A DNA stretch of 46,351 nt, from contig NZ_LMKO01000001.1 in NCBI RefSeq assembly GCF_001421705.1, positions 1,099 through 47,449 on the forward strand, read 5' to 3'. Of this stretch, positions 15,444 to 23,821 are shown piece by piece. The translations under genes were made by a program, and so were the position numbers. Source of the stretch: Xylophilus sp. Leaf220 (GTDB taxonomy: Bacteria > Pseudomonadota > Gammaproteobacteria > Burkholderiales > Burkholderiaceae_C). How positions within the stretch are numbered: the stretch's first letter is position 1; the number at the start of each line of letters is the position of its first letter. The notes under the pieces were generated by a model. That model worked only from the letters and a program-made list of their open reading frames with translations. It did not search any database and had not been told where the DNA came from.

Positions 15444-16032
15444 GTAGCAACTGATGGTGTGGGCGCTGTTGCACGGAGCCCGCCAGTCGCGCATATTTTG
15501 TGAACTGGCCGTTGAGACCTTGCTTACACCAGGCTTCATCGTTGTACCAGGCTCAATAAACAAAGTTGAAGGTTTGTATTGATCGCGCAAATATTTTCAG
15601 TACCGCAAATCGGGCTGCGGGACGAAACCGCGCACGCCTGAATGAACGACGCCACTCGGGCAGCCTCCTCCCATCGCGGCCAGACGTGAACGGGCGTTGC
15701 GCGGTGCGCCGTCGCCGACACGCACAGCTGCCTTGCGGATGCACAAAGATGCTGCGGGTAAATTTGTAGAACGTAGTGCTAATCAAAGGCAGTGGTAGTG
15801 GTAGCGGCTCCTTCGGCGCGGCGACGATTCGTGCGGTATGACGGCCTGCTTGGTACCCCACCAGTTGAGAGGGCGCCGTACTAGTTACCCGCGTCGCGCC
15901 ACGCAAGGAGGCGCCTTGTGCCGCTGGCGGCGGTCTTCACGTAAGTGCGAAGTTCCCCTTCGTCTAACGCTTGTGGAGCGGGAGCATAAATTGTAGTGGT
16001 AACATAGGCCATGTGTAACCCCATGTTTCATT
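15444..16032. other. Intergenic stretch after the mobilization module
   Basis: No gene is supported. Frames on both strands are short and Arg/Cys-rich. Base composition drops in GC toward the right side, where the AT-richer IPTL-CTERM gene begins, so a junction between two pieces of accessory DNA may lie here. I saw no tRNA gene or duplicated attachment site. Confidence 0.4.
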
Positions 16033-17169
16033 ATGCAAAAAATTAGTCGGTGTTTTTTCTTGCTTGCCAGTGCAATTTCTTTTTGTGCAAATGCTAATCC
16101 ATTCACCGACGATTTCGGTATTGCTAGCACTAGACAAGCATCGTCTTATGTGCCGCAATTTTCTGCCAATGGTGGGACAAGTTATTATAAATTTGCAGAT
16201 CCTGCCGCACCCGCTGGCCCGACACAGACGCAGCAGCGAGTAATCGATGATGGCTATTACACCGTACTGAACCCAAATGCGGTTTTGACTTCAGGTGGAG
16301 GGGCGTGGTGGCAAAATGGAACGACAGGGTCAGCATCTAATTACCAAGACCATACAGGCAACGGCGGTGCTGTTCTAATTGTTAACGCCGGTAATGTACA
16401 GAATGCAGTTTACCGCCGCGTCGTGAGTCTACAGGCCGGGACAAAATATACTGCCAAGGTTTGGCGCTTCATCATTGCTGGCCCAACCAATCTTTCTTTT
16501 GACATTAGACAGGCTGACGATTCAGCATCGGTAGGCCAGTCTCCTAACTACACGACTGCAACTGGTACGAACGGAACATGGTCTGAGATGAGCTGGACCT
16601 TTACCACTGGTGGAACCTGCGGTACAGCTCAATATGCATTCTCGCTTTTGAATAATTCCCAAGTCGTTTCGGGGAACGATTTGTTCTTTGACGACATTTC
16701 TGTACAACCGGACCCGACTGGCACACCATCTGGTACGTTAGCTTGTTCAACCACTTCGACGCCAACGGTAACGGCTTTGCCAGATAGTATAAACACTGGG
16801 CCCGGGCAAGCTGTAACGATTTCTCCGCTAGCAAACGACACTATTACCCCTAACGGAAGCGCCGTTGGCGACCCAACGCAAGGGCAAATTCGAGCTGCGC
16901 ATGGAACTGTTAACTTTACCGGCACCGGAACAGTGATTTACACGCCCACTGCCGGCTATGTTGGCCCAGACACGTTTTCTTATCAGATCTGCACGACCGC
17001 GTCTGCAGCAAACCCGACTCCAATCTGCTCGACCGCTAACGTAAATATTACTGTTGCTGTCGCGACTGCAGTTACAAAATCAATCCCGACCCTGTCCGAG
17101 TGGGGTTTGATCCTCATGGCCTCGGTGGTTGGATTGATTGCCATGCTACGAATGCGCAAACAGCGCTAA
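16033..17169 (+). CDS. IPTL-CTERM surface protein with cadherin-like domain
   Basis: The 378-residue protein begins with a signal peptide ('MQKISRCFFLLASAISFCAN', then Ala-Asn). A lectin- or carbohydrate-binding-like region follows (about 85-210, with 'FDIRQADDSASVGQSPNYTT' and 'LFFDDISVQPDP'). Next is a cadherin/Big-like domain (about 255-345) with 'AVTISPLANDTITPNG' and 'TGTVIYTPTAGYVGPDTFSY'. The tail is 'SIPTLSEWGLILMASVVGLI' plus basic residues, the IPTL-CTERM sorting signal of betaproteobacteria, processed by a dedicated exosortase-like system. The gene is AT-richer than its neighbours, which suggests transfer. No sorting enzyme is encoded in this window. Confidence 0.85.
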   Translation: MQKISRCFFLLASAISFCANANPFTDDFGIASTRQASSYVPQFSANGGTSYYKFADPAAPAGPTQTQQRVIDDGYYTVLNPNAVLTSGGGAWWQNGTTGSASNYQDHTGNGGAVLIVNAGNVQNAVYRRVVSLQAGTKYTAKVWRFIIAGPTNLSFDIRQADDSASVGQSPNYTTATGTNGTWSEMSWTFTTGGTCGTAQYAFSLLNNSQVVSGNDLFFDDISVQPDPTGTPSGTLACSTTSTPTVTALPDSINTGPGQAVTISPLANDTITPNGSAVGDPTQGQIRAAHGTVNFTGTGTVIYTPTAGYVGPDTFSYQICTTASAANPTPICSTANVNITVAVATAVTKSIPTLSEWGLILMASVVGLIAMLRMRKQR

Positions 17170-17452
17170 CGGCTCACCCTTCCTCGGTTTCTCACGGCGG
17201 GCTGGGGCACCAACCAAGCGCTGGAACCAGCTCCTTTTCCTAGACTTGTCGCACGTCGTTCTCAGCGGTGGCGTGCGCGACCTGGGTGTTGATTTCGTAC
17301 GGCGGCCGTGGCACATCGAGCGAACCGGCGCCCATGCAAGCGTCTATATGCTCCCCTCGACTAGCACTGGCGCCTTTCCCTCAGCGTCGATCCGCTGGCG
17401 CTTTTGCAATCAATACGCTAAAGCTGCAGTGAACGCCATCGAGGTTGACTGA
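17170..17452. other. Spacer between IPTL-CTERM gene and IS30 remnant
   Basis: No gene is supported; the only long frame has no recognised features. The broken end of the IS30 transposase must lie at or just before 17453. I could not find the matching terminal repeat. Confidence 0.3.
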
Positions 17453-18217
17453 CTAACTAACGCAACCTGCCACGTCTCCATTTTTATCAGATCGCCGCTT
17501 TTGATCGCCGATCTTCGGCACCGCCCGGTCGTCCACTGTCGTAGGGCGCTCGCTGATGGAGACGGTGTCGGCAATCTGGCCGTGGAGGCTGGTCTTCTGC
17601 GTGTAATGGCGCGAGCGGCGCATGCCACGCGTGCGGCGCGGGTGCTCCAGCAAATCCTTCTTCAACGCCCCGCGCGTCTGGATGAAGAGGCTGCGGTAGA
17701 TCGCTTCGTGGGACACGTGCATGGTCAGGTTGCCAGGATAGGTTTGCTTGAACCAGCCGGCAACCTGTTCGGGCGACCATTGGAGCGTAAGTTTCTCGGC
17801 CACCAGTGCCGCGAGGCCCGGGTGCAGGACCAGCTTGCAGGCCTTGGGACGCTTTGCACGCCCCCAGGCGGCTTGATCGGCTGCAGCGGCGCGGTAGCTG
17901 TCTGCCCCACCATTGCGGAGCAGCTCACGGCTGATGGTCGAGGCGGCACGATCCAATCGTTTGGCAACGGACCTGAGCGATTTTCCGGTGGCAACTGCAC
18001 GGGAGATCTCTTCGCGCTCGGCCAAGCTCAGTGCCCGAGACGAACGCTTGGGCTGAGGCGGCCGGATGCCGCCCGTCTCGGCCAGGATGCGGTGGATGGA
18101 GGTGTGCGGTCGGTCGAACAGCTTGCCGATCTAGTGCAGCGTGTCGCCCTGCTTCCAGCGCTCCCACATGACTGCTTTCTGGGCGTCCGTGTAGTAAATC
18201 CTCGGTCTTCTCTTCAT
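17453..18217 (-). pseudogene. IS30-family transposase, truncated and interrupted
   Basis: From the ATG at 18217 the minus strand reads 'MKRRPRIYYTDAQKAVMWER', then 'WKQGDTLH', a TAG stop at 18134-18132, and 'IGKLFDRPHTSIHRILAETG'. It continues with the helix-turn-helix 'KSLRSVAKRLDRAASTISRE', then 'LTLQWSPEQVAGWFKQTYP' and 'VSHEAIYRSLFIQTRGALKK'. After 'RPTTVDDRAVP' the expected 'GHWEGDLI' segment and the rest of the DDE catalytic domain are replaced by unrelated residues. The copy is therefore doubly disabled. The outer end near 18240-18290 may hold the remaining terminal repeat. Confidence 0.85.
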
Positions 18218-18303
18218 ACAACACCCCTTCCGCAATCGCGGATCTAGTGTGTTGCATCGACCGGTTGAATCCGCAATAGAAAGCGGATCCTTGATTGGCA
18301 GGA

Positions 18304-18777
18304 TCAGTGCTCGCGAACAGCGGTCGGCGGCTGCATGAATTCGATGGTCGCGCCATCAGGGCCAACGACGTAGATCACCCGCGTCCCAGCCCGCGCGCCA
18401 CCTGCGATCGGCTGCGGAGTGCCTTGTGCCTTCCAGCCGTAGGTGGCGATCCGCGCCAAGAGCGCGTCGATGTCATCGACCACGAGCGCGAGATGCGCAA
18501 AGCCTGGGTCGAAAGGCTTGGCCGGTGCGCTCGGCCGGTCTACGCCCCGATATTCCAGAAGTTCGATCGTCTGATCTGCCAGCGACACGATTGCAATGCG
18601 TACCTCCGCCCCATGCGCACCCGTCACTTGGCCGAGAAACTCGCCCCCCATCTCGCCCGTGCGCACGAGTTGCGCCCCAAGCCCATCAAGCCAAAACCGA
18701 AGCGCCTCATCGAGGGAGGCGACCGCGAAGCCGACGTGGTCGGCACAGCGCACCTGGAAACTTGCATGTTCGCTCAT
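18304..18777 (-). CDS. VOC-family (glyoxalase/epimerase-like) protein
   Basis: The 157-residue protein has two beta-alpha-beta-beta-beta modules. The first begins 'RCADHVGFAVASLDEALRFW' and the second 'FAHLALVVDDIDALLARIAT', ending 'VIYVVGPDGATIEFMQ'. Candidate metal ligands are the His of 'DHVGF', the Glu of 'IELLEY', the His of 'FAHLAL' and the Glu of 'TIEFMQ', which is the vicinal-oxygen-chelate set. The closest known relatives are methylmalonyl-CoA epimerase-like and lactoylglutathione lyase-like proteins. The substrate is unknown. I chose the ATG at 18777; an earlier start at 18816 adds a poorly conserved stretch. Confidence 0.8.
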   Translation of the reverse strand: MSEHASFQVRCADHVGFAVASLDEALRFWLDGLGAQLVRTGEMGGEFLGQVTGAHGAEVRIAIVSLADQTIELLEYRGVDRPSAPAKPFDPGFAHLALVVDDIDALLARIATYGWKAQGTPQPIAGGARAGTRVIYVVGPDGATIEFMQPPTAVREH

Positions 18778-18877
18778 ACGGACGATCCTACTGGCAACGG
18801 GCTGTTCGTCTGCCACGGGCCCAAAGCAGTCACTTGAGATGCCGATTACGCTTTGACGTACTGCAGTACCGGGCCAC

Positions 18878-19462
18878 CTATCCGGCTTTTTGCCGGGCTC
18901 TAAAGGCAGCTACCTTCATCCGGTTGCCGCACAGCCCCATGCTGCACCAACGGCGACGGTGCGACTTGGTCAAGTCTCGGAACAAGAGCGTGCAGTCGTG
19001 CGCCTCGCACTGCCGGACCCACTCCATCGGAGCATCGGTGAGCAGTTCTAACAACGCCCTCGCGACCGGCTCCAGCAGGCTCTCGGCGCTGTCATCACGG
19101 GGAGCAGTCTGAAGCACATAGCTGCGGCTCTCGGCACTCCACACCAACGCACGGGCCGCGCGGCCGGCCTCAAGCACTTGGTTGACCACCGCGACGTCGG
19201 CGGCATCGCCGGCCTTGGCCGCACGCACCAACGTGCTGCACTGGTCGCGGAGAGCTATGGCAAGCCGATGCAAACCTTCCGGCACGCGCTGGCGGTCAGG
19301 CGACACGACCCCCGTCTTTTTCAGCCACGCAAGCACGCTGGTGTCGTCCACAAAACAGTCGCGATGCGCAGCATCCACACCGTAACGGGTGTTGATGAAG
19401 TCGAGTGCCAAGTCGTCGCCGACGAATAGAAGCTCCAGTGGTGTGGACTGACTTTCGATCAT
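18878..19462 (-). CDS. CGNR zinc-finger transcriptional regulator with ABATE domain
   Basis: The 194-residue protein starts with an ABATE (stress-induced, DNA-binding-associated) domain: 'ELLFVGDDLALDFINTRYGV'. It ends with a CGNR zinc finger: 'RQCEAHDCTLLFRDLTKSHR', then 'RRWCSMGLCGNRMKVAAF', with the four cysteines and the CGNR motif. Such proteins are one-component regulators that often control a neighbouring hydrolase or efflux gene. It is divergent from an exported alpha/beta hydrolase, and a perfect 10-base inverted repeat lies in the shared promoter region, so the hydrolase is the likely target. Confidence 0.88.
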   Translation of the reverse strand: MIESQSTPLELLFVGDDLALDFINTRYGVDAAHRDCFVDDTSVLAWLKKTGVVSPDRQRVPEGLHRLAIALRDQCSTLVRAAKAGDAADVAVVNQVLEAGRAARALVWSAESRSYVLQTAPRDDSAESLLEPVARALLELLTDAPMEWVRQCEAHDCTLLFRDLTKSHRRRWCSMGLCGNRMKVAAFRARQKAG

Positions 19463-19470
19463 GGATGCAA

Positions 19471-19544
19471 TGTAACCTTTAAATTTAACGTTGACAAGTT
19501 ACAAGCAGCCAAAGTAACCTGTAAATCCAAATTCAAAGGTTACA
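19471..19544. promoter_or_regulatory. Divergent promoter with inverted repeats
   Basis: TGTAACCTTT (19471-19480) and its exact reverse complement AAAGGTTACA (19535-19544) bracket the region between the CGNR regulator and the hydrolase. A further half-site AGTAACCT lies at 19513-19520. The repeated GTAACC core suggests several binding sites for the CGNR protein. A TTGACA-like box (19490-19495) is also present. Confidence 0.55.
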
Positions 19545-19554
19545 GGATTTACCC

Positions 19555-20490
19555 ATGAGCTCAACCCAAACGATTGCAGCCGCTGGTTTCGCCGCCGCGG
19601 TGATGGCCGGAAGCGTCATCGCAGCCGACCTGCAGGTGCACCACAAGTTCGAGCAGGTCGGCGACGTAAAGGTCTTCTATCGCGAGGCGGGAGACCCGAA
19701 GTCGCCCGTAGTGCTGCTGCTCCACGGATATGCGGCTTCATCGTTCATGTACCGCGATCTCATCCCCAAGCTAGCGGACCGCTACCACGTCATAGCGCCG
19801 GACCTGCCGGGCTTTGGTTTCACCGAAGCGCCTGGGCGTGGCCGCTACGACTACACCTTCGACAAACTCGCTCGGACCATGACGCAGTTCACGGAGCAAC
19901 TGCAGCTCAAGAGCTATGCCATGCAGGTGTTCGATTACGGTGCCCCGGTGGGCTGGCGCATGGCCCTCGCGCATCCCGAGCGCGTGCGAGCCATCGTTTC
20001 GCAGAACGGCAATGCCTACGAAGAAGGACTGGGCGCGGGCTGGGCGCCCATCCAGAAATACTGGGCAGAGCCAACGCCGGCACACCGCGCGGCCTTGCAG
20101 TCGTTTCCTACGGCGGCATCCATCCGGTGGCAGTACCTCGAGGGCGTGGGTGACAAGAGCTTGGTCGCACCCGACGCGATCGCGCTGGAGAGCATGCTGG
20201 TCGAGCGCCCGGGCAACGCCGAGGTGCAGTTGGATCTGCTGCTCGATTACGCATCCAACGTGGCGAAGTATCCGGAGTTCCAGTCCTACTTCCGTCGACA
20301 CCAGCCGCCTTTGCTTGCGGTGTGGGGAAAGAACGACCCCTTCTTCCTGCCGGCGGGCGCCGAGGCGTGGAAGCGCGACATTCCAGGTGCAGAGGTGCGC
20401 TTCTACGACACCGGCCACCTGGCGCTCGAAACGCACGGAGAGGAGATCGGCGGTGTCATCCGGTCCTTCCTGGACAAGCACCTGAAATAG
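19555..20490 (+). CDS. Exported alpha/beta hydrolase, haloalkane-dehalogenase-like
   Basis: The 311-residue protein has an N-terminal signal peptide ('TIAAAGFAAAVMAGSVIAAD'). The alpha/beta hydrolase fold follows, with the oxyanion motif 'VVLLLHGYAASSFMYRDL', 'VIAPDLPGFGFTEAP' and a nucleophile elbow 'VFDYGAPVGWRMAL' in which Asp127 replaces the usual Ser. An Asp nucleophile is typical of haloalkane dehalogenases and epoxide hydrolases. The acid is probably Asp in 'GKNDPFF' and the base His in 'TGHLALET'. Most dehalogenases are cytoplasmic, so the exported form is notable. It is divergent from, and probably controlled by, the CGNR regulator. The substrate is unknown. Confidence 0.85.
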   Translation: MSSTQTIAAAGFAAAVMAGSVIAADLQVHHKFEQVGDVKVFYREAGDPKSPVVLLLHGYAASSFMYRDLIPKLADRYHVIAPDLPGFGFTEAPGRGRYDYTFDKLARTMTQFTEQLQLKSYAMQVFDYGAPVGWRMALAHPERVRAIVSQNGNAYEEGLGAGWAPIQKYWAEPTPAHRAALQSFPTAASIRWQYLEGVGDKSLVAPDAIALESMLVERPGNAEVQLDLLLDYASNVAKYPEFQSYFRRHQPPLLAVWGKNDPFFLPAGAEAWKRDIPGAEVRFYDTGHLALETHGEEIGGVIRSFLDKHLK

Positions 20491-20510
20491 GCGCACTGCG
20501 AAACGTCCGC

Positions 20511-20530
20511 GCCCGACGCGCGAGTCGGGC
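20511..20530 (+). terminator. Hairpin after the hydrolase gene
   Basis: GCCCGAC (20511-20517) pairs with GTCGGGC (20524-20530) around a six-base loop, 20 bases after the hydrolase stop. No T-run follows, so this may be a weak terminator or a 3'-end stabiliser. Confidence 0.4.
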
Positions 20531-20918
20531 ACGGGAGCGCCTCGACACCGGTCTTCGCTTCTACGGCCTTGCAAGCTTGGCTGCCTCCCAAACGAGCAGA
20601 ACCGTATGACCGCATCGCGCCGGGCGCTCCCGTGCTGCCGCGCACTATTTCGAAACGCGGTGAGGAAGCTATCGAAGACGCTGGTCAGGGCCTCGGTGTC
20701 ACTTGATCGCAAGTAGGCGGTGGGATCCACAAGCTGATCGCCCAGGCACCGAGCAGGGGCGCAAGACGGCATCAGTGTTCTTTCGACTGAGAACTCACCG
20801 CGCGCAAGGACACCGCGCATCGGCGTGACCAGTCTCAAAGATGCGGCCAAGAACAGAACTTCCGGGCCTGGCTGGCCAACATTCATTTCCGGGACGAGCC
20901 CCCTTGCGTGGACGGCGA
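20531..20918. other. Intergenic stretch, possibly a decayed short gene
   Basis: No intact gene is supported. On the minus strand around 20630-20770 a segment such as 'LGDQLVDPTAYLRSSDTEAL' looks like protein, but it sits inside a long frame that runs antisense through the hydrolase. I cannot assign it. Confidence 0.3.
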
Positions 20919-22142
20919 TCAGCGGATGAAACCCATGCGGGTTTGGGGCTCGACCTTGATCGATCGAAAATCCTCCGGCAGAACCTCGACTCTTCCGTCG
21001 GCCACCGCTCTACCAATCGCCACTTGGCACCTGTTCTTGAACTCCCGCGTTCCGATCTCCAGACAGGCTTCGACAGCGGCGGCCGGCATGTTGGCATCGA
21101 AGGTGTAGAGGCGGCAGTCGGACACGGCTTGCATGAACATCTGCCGATAGATGTTGCGTCGCTCTTCTACTGACAACTCCGGAACCTGGAAGGTCAAACA
21201 CCGCGACAGCAGCGCCTCGGGAATACCATCGACCGAGTTGCAGCACAAGATCCATCGCACGTATCTGGCGTCGATTTTCAGTCCGGGCAGCGACTCGTCC
21301 TGGAACGTCGCTGCAGTGCCGCTTTCCAACACGGTGTACAGACTGCCCACCGGGTCCATCTGCTGGCGCATGCCGATGGCCTTGTCCAGCTCATCCACCA
21401 GGATGACGGGGTCGGCATGCGGTGGTGACCCGATGCCGTGCGCGAGCAGGCGAAACAGTAAACCAGGTGCGCCGTTGCCCCACTTCGTAGACAGCCCAGT
21501 CAGGTCGGCGCAGGTGCTGGCAGTGGACATGTCGACGACACCCATCGGTACGCCCAGCATCGCCGCCAGCGCTCGTGCGAAATGCGTTTTACCGGTTCCT
21601 GGCGGACCCACCAGCAGTATGGGTGGCTGTCGGGCGATCCCACCCGCTGCGCGAATGACCATCGCGGGGCGCACGGCGCCCTCCACTACTTCTCGAAAGT
21701 TCGGTTGCCTCCTTAAAAGCAGTTCCAACTTCTTCTTGTAGATCGCACGCACCCAGCTGAGCGGTCTCGAGGTGCCATGTTCTGCAAGTAAATGCAGTTC
21801 GTGCAGCTGTCGTTCTTTGAGATCTTTCTCGAGTACCGATGCGGCCGCAGCCGCTGCTTCCACGCCAGCTTTGGTGAAGACCTCGACCCTCAGGAGTCCA
21901 TCGCTGCGGTAGTGCTGCGCATCACTGCCACGTCCCACAAGCTTCGAAGGTCCAGTGTGTTGATCAACCTCGGGGGCGCTGGCTGGCTTGGCTGTTTGAG
22001 CAGGACCTAGTGATCGGAGCAGGTCGGCGATGTCGGCTTCCATCGACGCGCCCGGAGGCGCTGGATCAACTGGCGGACAGATCGGCGGGAAGAGCAGGCT
22101 TTGGTTTGGGGCTCCGAGGAGCCCCATGTTGTCGGGGCTCAT
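20919..22142 (-). CDS. AAA+ ATPase, Lon-like single-module
   Basis: The 407-residue protein has one AAA+ module: Walker A 'VGPPGTGKTHFARALAA' (about 178-194), Walker B 'PVILVDELDKAIG' (about 245-257), sensor 1 around Asn302 in 'WILCCNSVDGIPEALLSRC', and an arginine-rich second-region motif. The wording of Walker B and 'LTFQVPELSVEERR' is closest to Lon-type ATPases, but no protease domain follows. A helical region (about 85-150) precedes the module. The first 70 residues are low-complexity. It could be a remodelling ATPase. The next gene (22147-22512) is four bases upstream on the same strand, so the two probably form an operon, with the ATPase gene second. Confidence 0.8.
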   Translation of the reverse strand: MSPDNMGLLGAPNQSLLFPPICPPVDPAPPGASMEADIADLLRSLGPAQTAKPASAPEVDQHTGPSKLVGRGSDAQHYRSDGLLRVEVFTKAGVEAAAAAASVLEKDLKERQLHELHLLAEHGTSRPLSWVRAIYKKKLELLLRRQPNFREVVEGAVRPAMVIRAAGGIARQPPILLVGPPGTGKTHFARALAAMLGVPMGVVDMSTASTCADLTGLSTKWGNGAPGLLFRLLAHGIGSPPHADPVILVDELDKAIGMRQQMDPVGSLYTVLESGTAATFQDESLPGLKIDARYVRWILCCNSVDGIPEALLSRCLTFQVPELSVEERRNIYRQMFMQAVSDCRLYTFDANMPAAAVEACLEIGTREFKNRCQVAIGRAVADGRVEVLPEDFRSIKVEPQTRMGFIR

Positions 22143-22146
22143 CCGT

Positions 22147-22512
22147 TTACTTCCCGCAGCGCTCGAGGGTAAGGATGCCCTGAACGTCCGCGCCGAGCTC
22201 TGTGGTCAACGAGATGCTCTGGACGGTCGAGGTCACGTGACCTCCGGCGAATCCGCTAGTTAAAGCGCAGACAACTACGAGGTCCGGTTCACCTTCGATC
22301 TCGTAATAGGCGATCGCCGGGAACGCGCGCAGTTTCACTGAGACCGGCGTGCCCACCAGCTGCGTCAGCGAAGACCTATCGTGTTCGAAAACATGGATTG
22401 CAGCCGAGATGTCGCTTCCGGTCAGCGCTACGGGCTGTGATGAGGCTGCTGTGGATGCGGCGATGGCCGTGGCAAGCGCTGCGGCTGCCAAGAATGGAGG
22501 AGCGAACTTCAT
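22147..22512 (-). CDS. Small exported hypothetical protein
   Basis: The 121-residue product has a signal peptide ('FLAAAALATAIAASTAASSQ') and a mature region rich in beta strands ('RAFPAIAYYEIEGEPDLVVV', 'STVQSISLTTELGADVQGIL', ending Arg-Cys-Gly-Lys). It has two cysteines that may pair in the periplasm. I do not recognise the family. The gene ends four bases before the AAA+ ATPase start. I used the ATG at 22512 because a longer frame upstream gives an Arg-rich segment in front of the signal peptide. Confidence 0.65.
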   Translation of the reverse strand: MKFAPPFLAAAALATAIAASTAASSQPVALTGSDISAAIHVFEHDRSSLTQLVGTPVSVKLRAFPAIAYYEIEGEPDLVVVCALTSGFAGGHVTSTVQSISLTTELGADVQGILTLERCGK

Positions 22513-22642
22513 GGTGTCTTTCGCTCGACGACGTGCGTGCAAAGGCACACGCTTTAAACGTCTCGAGAAAATGACCACTCGGTCGCTGCAAGGGCTCGGG
22601 TCGGTTGCCGGCCTTGCTTGAAGGTGGGAATGCTATCCGAGA

Positions 22643-23287
22643 TCAGGACGAAGATGGGCCCGAGATTCCACGCGTACCGCCTGCGGCATCGGCAGCAAGC
22701 GGCACCTGTGTTCGAACCCTGTCTGTGAATGGAAATGTTGCTGCATGTCTCCACGGACCGCCGACGTAGTGCCAAACCTGAAGCCCTACCGCGTCGATTT
22801 CGTGCGGCTCGAATGCCTGCTCGAGTTCGCCATGCAATTGCCTGGCAGCTGAAGGCGACACTTTGTTTTGCACGGTGATGTGCAGCGCTCCCCGCTTGTT
22901 TCGGTCTTGTGGGCTCAGAAGCGGTGACCAGCGCGCAACGAGCGCACTGCGCAGCTTCACCGCCTGCACGGACGACAAGGCATAGGCCACGCCTGCGCCA
23001 AGAAACAGCACCCGATCGACACGCAGCCTGAATGCATCGGTGCTCGATGCAAGCTCCGCCGCATCTCGCAGTACGAGATCCATTGACCCAATGGGCAGAG
23101 CGTGGAATAGCGTGATGTGGGCGTCGAGCCAGTTGCGATGCGCGGGGAAATGTTCGCGTCGCATCGCGGTAAATCGTGCTGAGGCTGCCGGATCCATTTG
23201 CAACGTGACTATGAGCGCTGTGGCATTGGGCTCGATAGCAAGGTTGCTATTTTGCGAAGGCTGGAATGACACGGTCATGGGCTCCAA
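22643..23287 (-). CDS. 2H phosphoesterase / 2'-5' RNA ligase-like protein
   Basis: The 214-residue protein has the two HxT/S motifs of the 2H superfamily: 'NWLDAHITLFHALP' and 'KRGALHITVQNKVSP', roughly 90 residues apart. The N-terminal part includes 'ATALIVTLQMDPAASARFTA'. Members open 2'-3' cyclic phosphates, act on small RNA ends or cut cyclic oligonucleotides. The start could also be the second Met (23278). The C terminus is low-complexity. It may be in the same operon as the two genes downstream. Its substrate cannot be read from the sequence. Confidence 0.8.
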   Translation of the reverse strand: MEPMTVSFQPSQNSNLAIEPNATALIVTLQMDPAASARFTAMRREHFPAHRNWLDAHITLFHALPIGSMDLVLRDAAELASSTDAFRLRVDRVLFLGAGVAYALSSVQAVKLRSALVARWSPLLSPQDRNKRGALHITVQNKVSPSAARQLHGELEQAFEPHEIDAVGLQVWHYVGGPWRHAATFPFTDRVRTQVPLAADAAGGTRGISGPSSS

Positions 23288-23539
23288 TCAAAGCGGGTTC
23301 TCTATTCAGCCTGAAGGTGTCTTACATTCCGATGCGTTCGCCTTCTGAAAGGCCAAGAACTAGGGAAGGTCTGCAAAACCTCACCGCTGATTGGCGCGTG
23401 CGGTGAGTCGCAGGCAAGATGGCGAGGATGACGCAAAAGCAGCAGATGCTGGAGTTCGATCCTCTGCCCAAGAGGACCCGCAAGGAGCATCACCCACCTG
23501 CCACGCACCGCCTGTGATTTGCCCGACGCCTGACGGTCG
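23288..23539. other. Spacer between 2H protein and broken cupin
   Basis: No gene is supported. It should hold the promoter of the 2H protein on the minus strand, but I did not find a convincing pair of boxes. No tRNA or stable repeat was seen. Confidence 0.3.
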
Positions 23540-23774
23540 ACCTTCGACGGCGGCGCTGCGGGCCTGCAGGTCAAGGTGCTACGCATGGACGACAGGCCTA
23601 CCCCGCGGTGCACGACTTCGACGAAGCCTGCTGATGATCGACGGCTGCCTGCTGCTTGAATCGGAAGGCCGCATCCAGCGGGTGGAGGCCGCCTGCCTAG
23701 TCATCGTGCCGGCCGGACTGCTGCATGCCGTGGCGCCGGGCAGCCACGGCACGCTGGTCATCGTGGGCAGGTAA
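23540..23774 (+). pseudogene. Frameshifted cupin-domain fragment
   Basis: The 3' half reads cleanly as a cupin: 'LMIDGCLLLESEGRIQRVEA' then 'ACLVIVPAGLLHAVAPGSHG', ending 'TLVIVGR'. The upstream part 'GLQVKVLRM', 'AYPAVHDFDEA' is split between frames around 23585-23635, so at least one small indel is present. No start codon with a ribosome site could be assigned. Intact relatives are small cytoplasmic cupins of about 110 residues. Confidence 0.6.
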
Positions 23775-23821
23775 CGCTGCGCCTGCGTAACGCCTGGGTA
23801 CCCATATCGACGCCGGACACG

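Noticed and set aside
15553-15906. 117-codon minus-strand frame in the gap after the relaxase
   Set aside because: Arg/Pro-rich, no motif, no ribosome site.
19771-20886. 371-codon minus-strand frame opposite the hydrolase
   Set aside because: Shadow of the hydrolase gene; a short protein-like part near 20630-20770 is noted but cannot be assigned.
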